Shown here one piece after another: positions 12,538 to 15,309 of a stretch of DNA of 15,309 nucleotides (position 1 is the stretch's first letter; each line of letters opens with the position of its first letter). The notes under the pieces are model-generated. The model saw nothing but the letters and a program-made list of their open reading frames with translations, had not been told where the DNA came from and did not search any database. The stretch lies in contig DATAZV010000268.1 of NCBI GenBank assembly GCA_036271855.1, forward strand, positions 1 to 15,309, written 5' to 3'. Origin of the DNA: JAQGMJ01 sp036271855 (GTDB lineage Bacteria > Pseudomonadota > Gammaproteobacteria > Burkholderiales > JAEUOS01). A program made the position numbers and the translations under genes.

Positions 12538-14172
12538 ATGCACGCCGCCGCTACACCCTCTTCCGGCTTGCCGCGCGCCCTGCGCTGGATCTATTTGTTT
12601 GCGCTGCTGGCGCTGCTGGGTGCCGCCGGCGGCTGCGCCGGGCTGCCGCCGGGCGCCAATTTTCCGAAATCGCAATCGATCGCCCTCGAGCATCCGGAGA
12701 CGACGCCGCTGGGCAAGCAGTTCGCCGCCGCCGCGCAGGCGCACCCCGGGCAGTCGGCCTTCCGCCTGGTGCCGGTGGGCGTGGACGGCTTCCTGCTGCG
12801 CGCGCAGATGATCGACGCGGCGCAAAAGACGCTCGACATGCAGTACTACATCTTCAAGGCCGACGAGACCGGCAAGTTGCTGATGGACGCGATGCTGCGC
12901 GCCGCCGACCGCGGCGTGCGCGTGCGCCTGCTGGTCGACGACCTCGACAATCTCGGCCAGGACAGCCAGGTGGAGGCGCTGGACGCACACCAGAACATCG
13001 AGGTGCGCCTGTTCAACCCGCTGCGCTATCGCGGCAAGGTGAAGGCGATCCGCGGCATGGAAATGCTGCTGTGGGCGCCGCGCATCGACCACCGCATGCA
13101 CAACAAGCTGATGGTGATCGACAACTCGATCGCGCTGGTGGGCGGGCGCAACATCGGCGACGAGTATTTCCAGGTCGACCCGGACGGCCAGCAGGGCGAT
13201 TTCGAGACCTTCGCCGGCGGGCCGATCGTGCCGGAACTCTCGCACAGCTTCGACGTATTCTGGAAAAGCGTGATGGCGATTCCGGCGCAGGCCCTGTTCA
13301 AGGGCGAGAGCCGGCCGGAGGCGCTGGCGGCTTTCCGCCAGGAACTGCGCGAGCACCGCCAGGAAAAGCGCGAGGACGGCAGCGACTACTACAGCCGCAT
13401 CGCCACCGGCGAGCCCTTGCGCGGCACCCTGGGCGGGCGCATCCCGCTGGTGTGGGCCGCGGCCAGCGTGGAATACGACAGCCCGGAGAAAAAAGCGGTG
13501 GATGCGGGCGAGAAGGGCGGGCGCCTGATGCGCCACGCCATCGGCCTCGCCGCCCGCGAAACGCAGGAGGACCTGCGCATGATTTCCGCCTATTTCATTC
13601 CCGGCGAAGACGGCATGCGGATGTTCGACCATCTGAAGGAGCGCGGTGTCGAGATTCACCTGCTGACCAATTCGCTGGCCGCCAACCCGGAGCGCACCGC
13701 GCAGTCCGGCTACATGCACTACCGCAGGAGGCTGCTCGACGACGGCGTCGATCTCTACGAAGTGCGCGCCGACCCCGAAAGCGCGCGCGGCACCGCGCAG
13801 TCGGTGAAAATGAGCAGCTACGGCAACTTCGGCCTGCACACCAAGCTGTACATTTTCGACCGCAAGAGGATTTTCATCGGCTCGATGAATTTCGACCAGC
13901 GCTCGCTGCACCTGAACACCGAGCTGGGCCTGATGATAGCCAGCCCCGAGCTGGCCGAACAGGGTGTGCGCTTTTTCAACGCACTGACGCAGCCGGCCAA
14001 CAGTTATCACGTCGTGCTGGAGAAGGACGGCAAGGATGGCCAGCCGCACGTCGTCTGGCATACCGAGGAAGACAAGCAGCCGGTGGCCTATGACCACGAG
14101 CCGGCCAAGGACGCCTGGCAGCGCATGAGCGTCGAGATGCTGTCGCTGCTGCACTTCGACAGCGAGTTGTAA
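12538..14172 (+). CDS. Phospholipase D-like lipoprotein, ClsC-type cardiolipin synthase family (first copy)
   Basis: A 544-residue PLD-superfamily protein with two HKD catalytic motifs. The first is HNKLMVID (H188, K190, D195) followed by GGRNIGDEYF, and the second is HTKLYIFD (H434, K436, D441) followed by GSMNFDQRS. The family joins or exchanges phospholipid head groups; ClsC-type members make cardiolipin from phosphatidylethanolamine and phosphatidylglycerol. The N-terminus is a lipoprotein signal: basic/hydrophobic RALRWIYLFALLALLG, then lipobox AGGC with C33. Attachment to a membrane on the periplasmic side is inferred. The ATG at 12538 gives a normal-length signal; an in-frame ATG at 12484 adds 18 residues and cannot be excluded, as neither has a good ribosome site. 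A paralogue follows 16 bases downstream. The precise product is uncertain. Confidence 0.9.
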   Translation: MHAAATPSSGLPRALRWIYLFALLALLGAAGGCAGLPPGANFPKSQSIALEHPETTPLGKQFAAAAQAHPGQSAFRLVPVGVDGFLLRAQMIDAAQKTLDMQYYIFKADETGKLLMDAMLRAADRGVRVRLLVDDLDNLGQDSQVEALDAHQNIEVRLFNPLRYRGKVKAIRGMEMLLWAPRIDHRMHNKLMVIDNSIALVGGRNIGDEYFQVDPDGQQGDFETFAGGPIVPELSHSFDVFWKSVMAIPAQALFKGESRPEALAAFRQELREHRQEKREDGSDYYSRIATGEPLRGTLGGRIPLVWAAASVEYDSPEKKAVDAGEKGGRLMRHAIGLAARETQEDLRMISAYFIPGEDGMRMFDHLKERGVEIHLLTNSLAANPERTAQSGYMHYRRRLLDDGVDLYEVRADPESARGTAQSVKMSSYGNFGLHTKLYIFDRKRIFIGSMNFDQRSLHLNTELGLMIASPELAEQGVRFFNALTQPANSYHVVLEKDGKDGQPHVVWHTEEDKQPVAYDHEPAKDAWQRMSVEMLSLLHFDSEL

Positions 14173-14188
14173 AGCGCCGGCGCCTGTG

Positions 14189-15309
14189 ATGAGCGCCCCG
14201 CGCGAGAACCACCGCACCGGCGCTGCGCTGCGACGCTACGCCACGCTCCTGCTGCTGCTCGCCTGCCTGGGAGGCTGCGCCGGGCTGCCGCCGGGCGCCG
14301 ATTTCCACAAATCGCAATCCAGCGCACTGGCCACCCCGGCCATCCAGACCTTGCTGGGCCGCCACTTCGCCGACGCCGCGCGGGCGCATGGCGGCAATTC
14401 CGGCTTTCGCCTGGTGCCTTCGGGTTTCGAAGGCTACCTGTTGCGCGCGCAGATGTTCGACGCCGCGCAAAAGACCATCGACATGCAGTACTACATCTTC
14501 CATGCCGACGACAGCGGCAAGCTGCTGCTCGATGCCATCCTGCGCGCCGCCGACCGCGGCGTGCGGGTGCGCCTGCTGGTCGACGACGTCGAAAGCACCG
14601 GCCAGGACGCGCAGGTGGAGGCGCTGAGCGCCCACCCGAACATCGAGGTGCGCCTGTTCAACCCGCTGCGCTATCGCGGCAACTTCAAGCTGCTGCGCGG
14701 CCTGGAGCTGCTGTTCAACGCGCCGCGCCTGGACTACCGCATGCACAACAAGCAGCTGGTGATCGACAACACCGCCGCCCTGGTGGGCGGGCGCAACATC
14801 GGCGACGAATATTTCCAGCGCGACCCGCAGGCGCAGCAGGGCGATTTCGAAACCTTCGCCGCCGGGCCTATCGTGCAGGCGCTGTCGAAAAGCTTCGACG
14901 AATTCTGGGCCAGCGTGCCGGCGATTCCCGCCGAAGCCCTGTTCAGCCGCCGCGGCGACCCGCAGGCGCTGGCGCAGCTGCGCGCCACCTTGCGCGACAA
15001 CAAGCAGGAAAAGCGCAGCGATGGCAGCGACTTCGTCGCCGGGGTCGCCAGCGGCGAGCCGTGGCGCGGTATTGTTGACGGGCGGGTGGCGCTGGTGTGG
15101 GCCCAAGCCAGCGTCGAGGCCGACAGCCCGGACAAAAAGGCGGTGGATGCCGGCAGGCGCTACGGACGCCTGATGAGCGAAGTGCTGGCCGACGCGGTCA
15201 ACGGCACCCGCGAGGAACTCGACCTGATCTCCGCTTACCTGATTCCCGGCCAGGAAGGCATGCGCCTGATCGCCGACGCACGCGGGCGCGGCGTGCAGGT
15301 GCGCGTGCT
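14189..15309 (+). CDS. Phospholipase D-like lipoprotein, ClsC-type (second copy, 3'-truncated by the window)
   Basis: The open frame runs off the right edge after 373 codons. It is a tandem paralogue of the preceding gene. A lipoprotein signal (RRYATLLLLLACLGGC, C30) leads into the shared stretch CAGLPPGA-F-KSQS. The domain contains FRLVPSGFEGYLLRAQM, KTIDMQYYIFHADDSGKLL, the first HKD motif HNKQLVID (H186, K188, D193) and GGRNIGDEYFQ. The second HKD motif lies beyond the window, so activity cannot be judged fully. The ATG at 14189 is 16 bases after the upstream stop, and a GTG directly before it is in frame. No strong ribosome site or terminator lies between the two genes, so they are likely one operon and may be translationally coupled. 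Short spans are near-identical to the first copy at DNA level (for example around 14640-14680). Confidence 0.92.
   Translation, partial: MSAPRENHRTGAALRRYATLLLLLACLGGCAGLPPGADFHKSQSSALATPAIQTLLGRHFADAARAHGGNSGFRLVPSGFEGYLLRAQMFDAAQKTIDMQYYIFHADDSGKLLLDAILRAADRGVRVRLLVDDVESTGQDAQVEALSAHPNIEVRLFNPLRYRGNFKLLRGLELLFNAPRLDYRMHNKQLVIDNTAALVGGRNIGDEYFQRDPQAQQGDFETFAAGPIVQALSKSFDEFWASVPAIPAEALFSRRGDPQALAQLRATLRDNKQEKRSDGSDFVAGVASGEPWRGIVDGRVALVWAQASVEADSPDKKAVDAGRRYGRLMSEVLADAVNGTREELDLISAYLIPGQEGMRLIADARGRGVQVRV

Noticed and set aside
12177..12539. 120-codon leftward frame in the gap before the PLD gene
   Set aside because: No ribosome site, no family resemblance, overlaps the end of the membrane protein gene, and composition looks random.
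12432..14093. Rightward frame starting after AGGAGG and overlapping the PLD gene
   Set aside because: The Shine-Dalgarno is real and is reported as a finding, but the encoded sequence is an Arg/Ala/Gly-rich shadow of the PLD gene with no domain.
11986..14217. 743-codon leftward open frame
   Set aside because: Antisense to the membrane protein and first PLD gene; no domain recognised and a GC-driven open frame.

Overview
This GC-rich window holds twelve complete or near-complete protein genes and two partial ones at the edges. No rRNA, tRNA, CRISPR array or insertion sequence was seen. The gene content (a stand-alone Bug/TctC solute-binding protein, ClsC-like phospholipase D lipoproteins, a 4HB-type chemoreceptor, high GC) suggests a betaproteobacterium of the Burkholderiales, perhaps the Oxalobacteraceae. 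That assignment is inference from gene families, not from a marker gene.

Left part (1-4200). The C-terminal part of a DHA2-type drug efflux pump runs rightward and ends back to back with a leftward gene for a small Cys/His-containing protein of unknown function. Next come three leftward genes: a carboxymuconolactone decarboxylase-like (AhpD-fold) protein, an ECF41/SigJ-type sigma factor with a fused SnoaL-like C-terminal domain, and an HtrA-like protein with a PDZ domain. All three catalytic positions of the HtrA-like protein appear to be substituted. The sigma factor gene and the decarboxylase gene are each preceded by TGTCACA-N16-CGTC, the promoter described for ECF41 sigma factors. The pair therefore looks like a small self-amplifying regulon, and the sigma gene may be translated from a leaderless mRNA.

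Middle part (4200-9540). A leftward methyl-accepting chemotaxis protein ends in a clear intrinsic terminator. A 458-base divergent gap separates it from a rightward, stand-alone MlaC-like phospholipid-binding protein, which has its own strong terminator. Next is a two-gene signalling unit: a membrane protein with a degenerate class III cyclase-like domain facing the cytoplasm and a PEGA domain facing the periplasm, followed by a Ser/Thr protein kinase anchored by a C-terminal membrane helix and lacking any external sensor. The PEGA protein could act as sensor or scaffold for the kinase.

Right part (9540-15309). This holds a secreted metallo-beta-lactamase-fold hydrolase with a complete set of zinc ligands, a Bug-family periplasmic binding protein with a Tat-like signal, a small three-helix membrane protein, and two tandem ClsC/phospholipase D-like lipoproteins. 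The second of these runs off the window. MlaC and the two phospholipase D paralogues give the right half a possible envelope-phospholipid theme, but nothing in the sequence ties them into one operon.
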